A DNA stretch of 64,000 nt from Notospermus geniculatus (lineage: Eukaryota; Nemertea; Pilidiophora; Heteronemertea; Lineidae): contig NMRB01000255.1 of assembly GCA_002633025.1 (NCBI GenBank), positions 400,986-464,985 of the forward strand, written 5' to 3'. The notes under the pieces are model-generated. The model had not been told where the DNA came from. It worked only from the letters and a program-made list of their open reading frames with translations, and did not search any database. Made by a program: the position numbers and the translations under genes. This document shows, piece by piece, positions 12,420 to 24,400 of this stretch. The first letter of the stretch is position 1, and every line of letters begins with the position of its first letter.

Positions 12420-13300
12420 AATGTAGTGATGTGTAAAAAGTTCATTATTTTAAAAGGAATGCGAGTAAAATCCAACTATTTGTTGACTAAGTGATATTGA
12501 AGACGTGTTTGTGAGATTCCATGGGTCGGATGGTGTAAAGTCTTCTTTTGAGAGTCGGAGCTCCCAACTTCATGGACAGAAATTCCACAAGTTCTAAACA
12601 GGAATTGGCAACCCAGGAGCAGGGATCAAAATGTAGAATGACCCATACGATCGTGCTGTAGAACAGAGCCCATCTGACCTATCTATAGGAGTTTACTCCT
12701 TGTGTCACCATATTCACTATGTACAAACACACAGTAGGCCTATGACTCTAATGAAATGCAGAACTTCCAGGGATCTGGAAATGTCTCTAGGACACAGCTG
12801 AAATCAGGAGGAATTCTGGATGAAATCAAGAAAAATATCCTCCTTGCCCAGTGCAGTAAATTTCACTCACAACTGCAATGCAGTCCTGCCAATCTGGAAC
12901 TCATGAGATGTTTTTTAACTTATAAATAACCAGCTGATAACAGAGGGCCTGGCAGCCAAACTAAAGGCCAATTTTCACTGCAACAATTTCCTGTACTTTA
13001 CAGATTTTTCAGGCGTCATATTCCTTTGTTCTTGCAATACCAGCAGGTCAAGTGCCAACAGACATGAGGACTATGAACAAAGGATCTCTAGACAAGCGTT
13101 GGAAACCACTGGAGTAGAACCAAGCCATTATACCTCTAAAACACTTGCCGTGGAAAATAATGAAACAATAGAGTGATTCACACATTTTGATACTTTATTT
13201 ACAGAAAACTCATTTACAGATTTGGGTCTGTGTTACGGTTTGTCTACTTGCGCTATACATTTACAATAAAGAATAATGAACAATTTTGTCAGATCGAGGT
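12420..13300 (+). other. PPWD1: PPWD1 3' UTR and polyadenylation signal
   Basis: After the TGA at 12417-12419 no further coding potential is seen. A canonical AATAAA lies at 13265-13270, giving a 3' UTR of about 850 bases if used. No earlier AATAAA was noticed in this interval. Confidence 0.5.
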
Positions 13301-13440
13301 GTTAATACCCAAGCCTTGGTGTATATGTATTGTAGAATAAACTGAACAATCACCTAAATAGTGTCCCGGTCTCTTTTGAATGCTTTTAATTATGACCATG
13401 AGAAGGTAATATGCTGATTAAATCTGACAGTATCCACTCA

Positions 13441-13530
13441 ACAGGGTGGGCCAGAGAAAGTGTCCCTCGAACAATAGGGAAACAATAGAAATGCTATTGT
13501 TCGAGGGACACTTTCTCTGGCCCACCCTGT
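13441..13530. repeat. Perfect 37-bp-arm hairpin just past the PPWD1 3' end
   Basis: ACAGGGTGGGCCAGAGAAAG opens the left arm (13441-13477). The right arm (13494-13530) is its exact reverse complement over all 37 bases, separated by a 16-base loop. The absence of any mismatch indicates a very recent origin or strong conversion. Structure alone fits a tiny DNA-transposon derivative or a hairpin small-RNA source. Confidence 0.85.
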
Positions 13531-13701
13531 AGTGACATTGTTAAGTACCGGTAAGAGGGTATGGCCCACACTGGATTACTCCATATCAGAAGACGGACAA
13601 TCCATGTCAAAAATCATGTGCGCTGAAATTCAAGTCACGCCATAAGGCTACATGTATGGTCAATGCATACAATTCCACACATTTTTATCGTTGACATTTA
13701 C

Positions 13702-13817
13702 TTAGCCACAATGGTGTAGTGGTTCGGGTCACCAACTAGTGGTCAGAGGGTTGCGGCTTGAATCCCACTGTGGTGTGAGACTCTGGGCAAGTCTATTGCC
13801 TTACTGGCCTCCCCACC
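13702..13817 (+). mobile_element. tRNA-derived SINE, interrupted by a MITE
   Basis: The A box TGGTGTAGTGG lies at 13712-13722 and the B box GGCTTGAATCC at 13755-13765, with tRNA-like spacing and GTGGTCAGAGGGTTGC between them. A body (GACTCTGGGCAAGTCTATTG) follows. The sequence runs directly into the foldback at 13819, which appears inserted into the SINE body. No intact tRNA acceptor stem is present. Confidence 0.6.
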
Positions 13818-13818
13818 A

Positions 13819-13927
13819 GGGACCTGTTTCATAAAGTGACTTTAAGTTAATGGTACCTTTAACCAAATGGAAAATGCATTGAAGTTAATGGTACCATTAG
13901 CTTAAAGTCACTTTATGAAACAGGCCC
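13819..13927. mobile_element. MITE family B copy 1
   Basis: GGACCTGTTTCATAAAGTGA on the left pairs with TCACTTTATGAAACAGGCCC on the right. The arms continue through CTTTAAG/CTTAAAG and AATGGTACC/GGTACCATT. About 109 bp, non-coding. A second copy lies at 40601-40708 in a VCP intron. Confidence 0.8.
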
Positions 13928-14108
13928 CTGGTATATAAATCAAATGGGTACCAGTTGGAAATGCTCAGATTGTAGCACTGAATGAGCAGCTCATCTGAGT
14001 GAGTTCTACTGAAAGGTTTCAGGATAGACCAGGGATAAAATGTCAAGTCGGATGACATCAGTAACGTTGCTGAAATCAGACATGTCAGACTATAAACCCA
14101 AACTTATA

Positions 14109-14516
14109 ACTTTACAAGAGATCTAGATCTCTAAAGCCTCGCTTTATGTCGCCCTTACGTACAGTCAGAACTAGTTGGCAACTGATAATCGGCGCGTAGT
14201 TGGAACTAATCAGTCATAACTACTAGGTGACATAAGCTCTCGGGCGTCAGCGAGTAACTAGTTGCAAACTACAAATATCCAGATCCAGAAAATCGCACGT
14301 GTTCAACTTCAGCACGTTTTACTTAAAATCAAAAGAAATCAGTGTCGACATAAGCACTCAAAAGACGGCGATAAACTAGTTTCAGGTAGTTGCGACCGAT
14401 CGGTATTTTTCTAGTCGGTGGCGACATAAGTTATCAGTTGCAACTTGTTGACGCTATTTCTATCACAGCGTAGGGCGACATAAGCGAGGCTTTACTTTAC
14501 AAGAGATCAAGATCTC
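14109..14516. mobile_element. Foldback element flanked by ~22-bp direct repeats
   Basis: The inverted ends are AAAGCCTCGCTTTATGTCG (from 14136) and CGACATAAGCGAGGCTTT (to about 14493), with further pairing inside. Directly outside lie two near-identical stretches, each containing ACTTTACAAGAGATC followed by AGATCTC, at about 14109-14133 and 14492-14516. The flanking repeat is unusually long for a DNA-transposon target-site duplication. Confidence 0.6.
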
Positions 14517-16442
14517 ACTGACAAAAGGAACAGCTGAATATGTAATCCATATACGTTACCAGGTCTTGTCTGACGTAAACCTGTTGAATCACTATCAGGC
14601 ATCAAATCTGTTCACGGACACAAGCATGTTCCAAGAGTCATATCTCATCACACTAATTGTTCTACTGTCCAAAGTAGTAAAACTATACCACAATAAACAA
14701 ATTTGCATGGTAAAACACTTTCAGTGCCCACAGATTATTTCTGTGCATGTGAAAATCATCTAAATCTACGGTTAAAAAATTTACATGTATAAACTGCAAA
14801 TATAAAATGCAATAATTTGAACTTTTTGCGGACAAAGTCAAATTCAGTTTACTGTAAACCCGCAAAAATATGCTGACAATAATTGTCAGGTTTCTTATTC
14901 TTGCAACCAGAAAACTGTGAAATTATGGGCCAATTGCTGGAACACAAGGGTTGATACATTAATGCCTGCTTTGCACGGTCAAATTTTTCATGCAAGCTTT
15001 TGATGCAGTGTATACTGGTGGACCCACAAGTAAGCATTCATTGAGCACAAAAAGACAATTTGATTTAAACTTTTGCCTGCTTACCGGGTATGTAAGGCAG
15101 GCATAAAGCAGGTTATTGATATAGATACATGTAACGCAGTCGTGGAATGTCATGTGTAATGATAATTAATTAAGAAGCCCAAAATACACCAACTTCTAGT
15201 GTGCCGGCATCCTGAGAATGTCAGGTCATTTACGGTCGCACCTTGAACCAAGCGCGAGAAGGGGAGCCGGTTGTGAAGACCCTGGATGCCAGGATGGTGT
15301 ACCGGTAAATAAAAGAGAATGCCCCGCCCAAACACTGTAGAAAACGTACCTGCCAACAACCCTTTTGCTCCCACAGGGTTATTAACATCGGCTATCCTAA
15401 GGGCCACATCCAGTAACTTTCATTCAGTCTTACATGTGCAATAAATAAAATAAATATAGCATATATCTTTGGGACATCTGCCTGGAATGTGGTGATGTGT
15501 GGATGGATTTTGAAATACACGTAGACATACACTAATAAAATAAATTACAGGCCATAATTAAATAAATCTCATTATTGTCAAGTATATGGACGGCAGATTA
15601 TGTATACATTTTGAAAGTAATAAATTAAAAATACCATTTTATCACTGTCTCAACAATATCTTACCCTTTCAAATTTTCTAGTGACTTTGCCTCTCGGCAA
15701 AATTATTCATATTTAATAAAACTTCAAATATCAGTCGAGGCCTAAAGGAGGGAGGAATTTCTCAGCTCAAGCCTCTTGAGATCATCACAATCACTTCAGT
15801 GTCGCCACAGGTACAAAGAGGAAAACTAACCCTTTCCTAAGGAGCCAATGAAGGATTTGTCACAAATTAACTCTTCCACTGCCAAGGCTATTGAGTAGAA
15901 AACGAAACTATACCCACATGACAGAGTTTCTGTATGATATACGACATCCAGTTGGTTTTTCAATTGCCACTGGCAGTGGAGGGGTCAAATATTGCTGCAT
16001 GCATAAGAAGCACTCAGACAATATATGTTAACAACCAAGGACTCTGCCTAATAAAATTGCTTCTCATAGTTTGCAGAATAGCAGTGCTTGCCTTTCAGTG
16101 AACGATGACAAGTCAGTTGTCCGGGCGCCCGTGACAACTGATTTTCCCAAATGGACAAATCATTTCCTGAGAGCGCACCTTATCATGAAATGTTGACGTA
16201 TTCTAACATCTAGGCCTATGGACAATCATCATTTGATGTGGACAACCAACTTCTGGAATTCAGGTTGTCCGCATCCTGAGAATCTCAGGTCATTTACGGT
16301 CGTACCCTCCCTCGCGCGAGAAGGGGAGCCGGTTGTGAAGACCGTGGGTGCGAGGATGGGTTGTCCGTGGACAAGCAGCAAAAAACCTGATTTGTCATTC
16401 TATGCCTTTAAGGCAGAGAATGACAAATCAGTTTTTTTATAA

Positions 16443-17110
16443 TATAAAAGGCATTTTGCAATTGTGTCAGTTGATTTATACAATTTAACACATGTACCGG
16501 TACCAACTACGAACTAGTTCCCTANAGACGTCATTTCCGCCATAACATTTTTGTTTCCACCAAAGGCGAAAATGTGGTCATTAATTTCAGGTCAGCGACC
16601 GGTATCAGTTCCTTGCGGTCGAAATAGCAGGTAGCAGGTTGCAAAGCAGTAAATCGGCAGTGGATTCGTAGGAAAATGAAATAGTTTCCACTGTTGTACG
16701 AGTCAAATATCTTGACTGCAGACATGCAGCGCGATGTCAAAGTAGAATTGATTTTGCGAAAGTGATGTGGATTCCCCATTTATAACTTACCATTCGTAGC
16801 TGTGCCGCGATCGTCGCGTGTCGACTTACGCAAGGCGAAAAGCATTGTTTTTACGTAGTAGGGACCAGGATATATACGACGACTTAGGCACTTTGACGAC
16901 TTAGGAATGGCGACTTAGCGAAGGTAACTTAATGGCAAATATCATTACAAGAAATTGGGGCCTTTTCAGCTGTGTCGACTTAAACACTTTGGCGGGTTAG
17001 ACGCCGGCGACTTACGTGAGGTTTACTGTATAAAAGGCATTTTGCAATTGTGTCAGTTGATTTATACAATTTAACACATGTACCGGTACCAACTACGAAC
17101 TAGTTCCCTA
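16443..17110. repeat. 82-bp direct repeat with a lone N at the first copy's edge
   Basis: The block beginning TATAAAAGGCATTTTGCAAT is present identically at 16443-16524 and 17029-17110. The first copy ends at the single N at 16525. The 500 bp between the copies is otherwise unremarkable, containing cytosine/guanine-rich GCGACTTA motifs. The pattern suggests an assembly join and not a biological duplication. Confidence 0.65.
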
Positions 17111-17809
17111 ATACATTTACACGGTTAATAAATACACCATTGTACAATTTGTTTTAACATAGCTGGGCATCACATAGATCAGGATACCACAAACGAGTCA
17201 GATCAGAGTACCGGTAACTCATTTCCCGAAGAGTTACCAGGAAATAATACACCATCCAACGGGACAGACTGCCACCCAAGGGGGAAAGAAAAGGATTTTT
17301 TAAAAATTTCTCTTAGAAATCTCAACAAAGTAAGTAATAGGGGCCTAGAAGAAGACTATTGCCATTCCATCTTGTGCAGTGCATCTTGAAAATGCACCTA
17401 CAGATCTGGCATCCCGACCAGCTGAACAACTTGTGAATTAGGAGGACCAGAAACTGTAATCCGTTAGAATGTGTGAAGCGGTCTAGGAAAACCCGGCAGA
17501 TGTCGCTGAATGATCAACAAGGGCTGTCAGACTGCCTGTGCATTGATCTACTAGGCCTAGCTCCTGTTTACCTGTTACGTAGTACATGTCAGCTATTGAA
17601 ATGTGGGGGTTCAGCAAGGCCATTAACACTTTCCTCAAATGCGCCATCCACCGGGTTTTCCTAGACTGCCACACACACGTTGTGAGTTCTCATATTCGAA
17701 CGGTGCACAGCTATAGAGTTTTTAAGTTCTTCATTCATTGGCATCACAATGTCAATGGTCACTGACTGAGCCTGAGAACCTCAGGTCATTTACGGTCGCG
17801 CCCCCAGGG

Positions 17810-18050
17810 GCGTAGCTAGGGGGGCAGGGGGGCTAATGCCACCAGAGCAAAAAGCGACAAAACAAATATTTGCTCTAAAATGTCATTTCCCCCCTTGGAG
17901 CCAAGTTTTGTATTGTCAGATGTGGGGAAAATGCATCTGAGAGGGTGTAGATTTTCGATTCACCCTCCCCCTCCAGCTTCACCCTTCAGACTCGATCAAT
18001 TTTGCCCCCTCCACCATCAAAGCTAGCTACACCGCTGCCCCCTCCCTCCG
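17810..18050. mobile_element. Foldback inserted into the dispersed repeat, CAGGGGCGTAGCTAG end
   Basis: CAGGGGCGTAGCTAGGGGGG at the left is answered by TAGCTACACCGCTGCCCCC at the right. The surrounding repeat continues cleanly on both sides, which gives direct evidence of insertion. CAGGGGCG-type termini are common among hAT-derived non-autonomous elements; the family call is inference. Confidence 0.6.
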
Positions 18051-18400
18051 AACCAAGCACGAGAAGGTGAACGGTTGTGAAGACCCTGGGTGCCAGGATG
18101 GTGACTGCAAAGAATCGGACATGTTGGCCATCAAATGGCCGGCAAACTGTCAGGTCATAATATTTTGACGTAAAAATCTGCCAGTTCTAACGCTGTGACA
18201 TCACTTGTCATTTTGACGGCCAATATTGTGTCGTCATGGAAATGTGACGTGACATATAAAGAACCTCTGTATATAGATTTCACTGCAACAGATCACGTTC
18301 CTGTACATACGCCCCTGCACAAGACAAGAAGAAGTTGGCACTCACAGCAAAAGCTATGGGACTTCAGAATGCTGGCAATGCACTTTGAACCAACCGGTCT

Positions 18401-21400
18401 CTATATGTTCCACTGCTTGGCCTGTATAGCTGCCAACTGACTGGCATTGATGGTTCCGTGGGTCTGATTATAGCTACCAAATGCCGCTTTAGGAGCACCA
18501 CCGGATGGATTGTTCCGTGAATTGTCATACTGTCTTCTTCCATATACCACCGGCTGCTTGGTTCTATTGGCAGAGAGAGGTCTTTGACCGGGAACCTGCA
18601 ACGATACAAAAATAAAAACATTGTCAGAGTTTTTCTTCTAAAAAATACAGGTACAAGGCACTTATGAAAGAAATGTAGGCCCAATTTTTGAGCTGACCTG
18701 CCATAAACATGACCTAGGCAAACTACTGATGTTTTTCCCCAAAGCCAGGTCTTTCTGGGACAGCCTAGAATGGCGACAATACAAATACTGTAAGAATCAG
18801 AGATTTGCAGAAGTTAGAGACACAGAGCAACCAAAACAATATTGTCAAATGAAATCCACAAAACTGCCCTTTCTAAAACCATATAACTGGTAGGCCTAGG
18901 CAAATTTTCTCTACCGTACTATTCTAAGAAATTAGTACTAACAGTAGGCCAAACTACTCTTATTGAGGATCACCATTTCACACAATCTACGTTAACAGTA
19001 ATTTCTCCCTATTTTTCATCATAATTTGGTGACGAAGTGAACAACCAAAAACTAACGGACCAACCAAAGATATGATATGAATCTAAAAAAGCAACTAACA
19101 GAGAAGCTGCATAAACTGATGGATGCAATTAGTCCATAACACCAACTCTTTCACGCATACTGAACCATCAGTACATACACAGCTAAATCTGAGATGATAT
19201 TGAGGCGAAAGTTTCTACAGTACAGGGCCTGCCCCGACAGAGCCCTCCAATCAGCAATGGAACAGACAATGTTTTTTGAAACCTCAGAACTCATGGTATC
19301 AGTACTATCACCCTTGTTGTGTTAGTCATTGGAATGAGCTAAACCTATTGATTGTCACAAAAGGGCCGGGAGCAGAAAGGGCTCGAAAAATCCACAATTT
19401 CAATTATTATCCAAAGATTTTGTCATTATCACCAAGGCACTAAAAGCAGATTTAAAGGGAAGACAAGCTGGTAACACAATGGATTTGATTTCAGAAAATC
19501 ACCACAGGTTCTGTTTTGGGAAACAGTTCATCACTGAACTGCAAAATGACACAGTCCAACCATTTCATCAAGAACTGTGACTATTCTGCATCAAAATAGA
19601 AGTCAGAATAATAGAAAACACAAATAACGGACTGCACTCTGGTGTCCTTGGAGGGAGTCCTTTTGATAGAGGAGACAACCAAGGGAGGTTCAACTGTAAA
19701 TTGTACATGTACGCAAATTGAAGAACAAGGGATTCAACAGGGCTTCACCCTTTTTTGGGTTTTGCCCTTGCTTTCTTTCTTGATTTTTCGAGCCCTTGTG
19801 GTGTTACGCAAATTATGCACGACAAGCCTTAGTCTCAAGCAGTGTTCTGGGGAGAACAAATAAAAATTGTGAAGCGTACATATACTTGTGGCAGTGGAGA
19901 GTAACTCGGGCTAGCGTTGTTCAGGCTCCCAAGATATCGCTATAAAAAGAAGATCAGAAAATATTCACATCAGCAGGCCTTTAGGTCCCAAATTTACCAA
20001 ACTGTGGGCACCAAAATTTGCATAAAATTCTTTTTAGGGGTAAATGCCCCCCCTCAACAGAATTTGTACCTCAAAATGCTCAAACCTGCTCCTGAACGCC
20101 GTAAAATACCATTCTAAGTCCTGGAGTGAAGTTGGCCTTTGCATTATGAGAAGGGAAAACGGGAAACCACAGTTGTGATGAAAAATGTCACAACAATACT
20201 GCCCAAATTGAGAAAGAAATCCTCCAAAATAAAGGTTTCTCTCCTCAGGGAAACTAAAGGCCTGATCACAGCAAAAATTTGGAGCCAGTTTTTTGGTGAC
20301 ACATGTTCTGTGTATTCACACTCAATACCCAAAAGCATCATCCGTCGGATGCCATGCAAAGACTTGAAATACCCTACACTACATCAACCAACCTCCCGCA
20401 TTTCCCACCAACCCACCCCACTGCCATGACAGTAATAGGCTATGTAGGCCTATAGAATTCCAAAGGCAACATCTTCATTTCCAATGCCACTCAACCAGCA
20501 TGGGAAACTATCCATTCTTAAGGGACCAAACCTTACCCTCAGGGGCACAAAATAACAAATACAACCAGAAGTCAGTGGGAATTTCAAGGGAAATTTGAAT
20601 TTAGGTGAAAAGAGGAATTAGTGTAGATATTGGTTTGCAAAGCCCTAAATTTACTACGAAGTTTTTGTGAATGAAATCAAAAGTAATGAATTTACCAGTC
20701 TTGAACTTGTGACAGCTAATCCTGGCTTGGTCTCTTCTCTCGTAATGACTGGATTATTGGCTTGTCTTGAGTAGCCAGAGTACTGTCGAGAATGGGACGG
20801 ACGCCCAAGCACTGGGGCAGACTGTTGACGGCGTGCTTCAGCTGCAGAAATCTGAAATTGAAACCAGAGGAATGAATTATGTCGGTCATAATTTCTAACA
20901 GAGAGAATTTATTAACTCAGTCTTTTCTAGAGTTTCAGATTGTAAAGTTCCACTTGAAAAAGACCCCGATTGGGGTCGAAAATTCGTGAATTCTGGAGAT
21001 TGACTTCTTGCTTATTATCATTTTGTGTGTCAATTTTGTGCTATTCTGTATCTTAGAGAGAATTTATTAAAGGCTTAATAGACTACAATAGACCTAGGCC
21101 GTGGTCCTGAATCCAAAAACATTGTATACTTATGAAACATTTTACCCTGTACAGTGGGAAAACATGTAGGCAAGGTAAAATGTGATTGCTACAGCAAAAG
21201 CACTTGTCACAAGTAATCATCACTGGTCACCGGTTTACCCAAATGTTATCACTGCTGTCCACTACTATCTATTTCGATCTGCAGAGACGTACATTTAGCT
21301 ATTGTGTTGTAAAATGTAAGGCTGTGAACCCTTTTACTTTTGCTAGAGCGGGGCACAAATGCACTACAGATGTCTGAAATTTCTGGTGGGAATATGGTAC

Positions 21401-24400
21401 ACAGCATATCAAGTTTTCAACATTCATTCAAATCCTGTTATGTATAAAGCAAGATTCCAGCGAGACACACAATCAAGTTTCTATTCTTCAATTTGGTTTT
21501 GTCTCATTGTACACAGTTCCATCCACATACACGTAGGGCCTACTTACATAATTTGAACTCTGCTGCCCTGTGTATGAAGCATTTGCTGCTGCCTTAATGT
21601 TCTCTATGCTTCGTTGCCTAGATAAAGGCCGATACTGTGTCCGTGTACCTTGTGGTTGGGCTGGTGGAGCATGTGTAGTTCTCCCAAATGCTACAACAAA
21701 GAAATGATCATTATATCATCGTTCATATTTGCATTCACGCAAAATTGAAAACTAGACACCCACAGAATGCATTCAGAAATATTTACTAGGAAATGAAACT
21801 CATTTTGAGACTGCTGTGTGGCCAAATGGCAAGTAATACATGTAGTTGAAACACTGTTAGCCAAATGGAGAGTGAGAGTTGAGGCAGTGATGTAGCCAAG
21901 TGGAGAATACATGTAACACGGTTGAAGTGATGTAGCCAAATGGAGAGTAATATGGTTGTGGTGATGTAACCAAATGGAGAATAATATGGTTGACATGATG
22001 TAGCCAAATGGAGGGTATGGTTGATGCAGTGATGTAGCCAAATGGAGAAAGAGTTGAGACAGCGATGTAGCCAAGGAATAGCAGTTGAGAGAGTTCAGAA
22101 CCCTGGGATGGGACGTGACCGTAAGTGAATGCGGGCAAATTCAGCAATGACACCAACCTGAATGAGCACTAGCTGATTGTGCCAGTGGCCTTCCATATGC
22201 CTTCGGCGATGATGAATTATTTAGTGGCCGATTTTCGTTATAGTGATCGCCAGAATCGGCATAATCTCGAGCAACTCGTGAGTCACCATAGTCTCGCGCT
22301 TGTCTCGCTTCTTTTGCCGCTGATTCTGCTCTCCTTTTCTCTTGTTCTTCTTTTCGTTTTTGACGTCTATCCGCCTTCTTTTCTAAGATCATCTGAGAAA
22401 TGTAGACAAAAAGTGTTTAGTTAAACAGAAATCATATCAAAATTTGATGTGAATCATGAAAACAGCTCATGAGATAGACAATTCTCGAATTTGCAGATCT
22501 GTGCACTTCCATCGAAATCTCAAGCAGAACCTCAATCTGAAACCGGGTGTTTGACGCAATCCATGATTCAGCAATGGTCGACTCTGAAGCAATGTCTTTG
22601 AAGTCACTGTCGTGGGGTTGTCTGCGTCAGGTCACTCAATTTCAGACCAAGGTTATGGTTGAGATTTTGGCGGAAGTGCGCAGACCTTTACTGTTTACAT
22701 CAATTTGAGAACGGTCTATACAGTGGAATTCCGAATATATAAAACAATAATTTCTTTTAAATAGTGAAAAAACAATCTACCGGGTACATAATTGATATTA
22801 CCCTATTACTTACCTCATATAACTTGGTCCTATATTCTCCCACTGTTAACTGTACATCATCACTAAGTGGAGGTACAACTTCATGGTCTATTGATGGTTC
22901 TTCAGCCTTGTTGTGGAATCTACAATAAATTGAAACACAATGTTGAACAGCATTGTTCAAATGACAGGGTCAAGAATTGTCAAGGGAACAAGCCCTCACC
23001 AAGGCCCTTCAGTCATGGTTTGCACAATTCATTCTTTATAGAGGAATCCCACTGACGTCATCAAGTCATGTGACTGGCCGTCAAAATGACGCAAACTGGC
23101 GTCAATAGGGTGCTACACGTGGATTGACGTTCCACCTGACACGACGAGACGTCATTGCGTCGTGACGTTCCTTCAGGAAACACGTGGTCAATTTGACGGC
23201 CAACGCGGCCTTGATGACGTCACGTGGGAAACCTCTATACTGGGGTACTCAAAATTCTTGATGGGTACATCCTCCCATAACAGAGCTTTGGTCTTGCTCC
23301 TCTTCATACCGTACACTCGCACACAAAGGTTTTTGTGAGTGGATGAAGAGGAGCGAGGTAAAAACCCCTGCTGTGGGAGGATGTATGGGTCATGCTCCAA
23401 ACCCAAACTTCAAACCAGCTTCTTCAACTCACCTAGCAACATATGGATGTCTGAGAGCTTCTTCGGCTGTGATTCGCTTGTCAGGATTGAAGTATAGTAA
23501 TTGCTTTAGCAGATCAACAGCGTCATCTGGAGCATTTGGAATTAGATCCTCTATCTCCTTTTTAACTCTGGAAGGTCAAAGTTATATGGTAAGGGAACTG
23601 ACAATTGATGGGTTGTCAGGGTGACCCAATATTGTCTATAGAGACCACCTCAAGCTACTCATGTTCCCCGTCAGGATGGGGTCTCACTTTAATTTACATG
23701 CCTTACAAAAGCATAATGTACTAGGCACCACACATAACTATACCATGTGACAGACTTAAGAACCAGGGATAATTAATTCCATATGGCCTGGGATTCGAAC
23801 CTGGGACTTGCACCAGGGATGATTAATCCATAGGCCTATGGCCCGCATCTGATTCTCACCAGTCTATCTGGCCTGATGCCTATCTAGCCTGGTTTGAATC
23901 CATGACATTTCCCGCTTCTGAGGAGCTCAGAGCCTCAGCCACTCATCGATGTGCGAAGGCTAACCGACGTGCCAATCAAAATTACAAATGTGTGCGGGAA
24001 GAGAAGAGACAGTGCTGAACGGCGATTGTTTCACGAGTTCTGATTGGCTCGGAGGCAGGGTCAAGTAGGGGTCAGATTCATTTATAATTTACGAGTTAAC
24101 GCAAAAGATGACATGATTGGGACAAGGCTAAAGACGCAGTCGATGGCCTTGTTTGGACAAGATGAGGGCCCGGGATTCGAACCTGGGACCAGCCGCTTGC
24201 TGATTGGATGTGATGACCACTCGGCTTTATCACAAATACTTACTTTCCTGTTATGCGATCATACAGGGAAGCACCATAGGGTGATTTTACACTCTCAATG
24301 TCTGAACGTGTTGGTTGAGGTATGCTCATCATAATCCTCTCCAATTGATTCAAAGTAGATGTGCCAGGAAACAAGGGTTTACCAAGCAACATTTCTCCTA

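Larger units (their letters stand above)
15205..18102. repeat. Three copies of a ~90-bp dispersed repeat
   Basis: The copies share CCTGAGAATSTCAGGTCATT, TTACGGTCG, GCGAGAAGGGGAGCCGGTTG and TGAAGACC. Copy 1 is at about 15205-15300, copy 2 at 16272-16363, and copy 3 is split between 17768-17811 and 18050-18102. Copy 3 is interrupted by the element at 17810-18050. All lie in the spacer between the convergent PPWD1 and MAPK15 genes, in the same orientation. There is no coding potential. Confidence 0.7.

Noticed and set aside
16531-16779. Minus-strand 82-codon frame near the N at 16525
   Set aside because: No similarity and no splice context; it sits in a suspected assembly overlap.
21691-22156. 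Repetitive minus-strand frames over the MAPK15 intron minisatellite
   Set aside because: They arise from the tandem repeat, have no splice context, and lie between two well-supported MAPK15 exons.
24166-24226. Possible tRNA gene
   Set aside because: The B box is good, but there is no paired acceptor or proper anticodon arm; it is a SINE head fragment.
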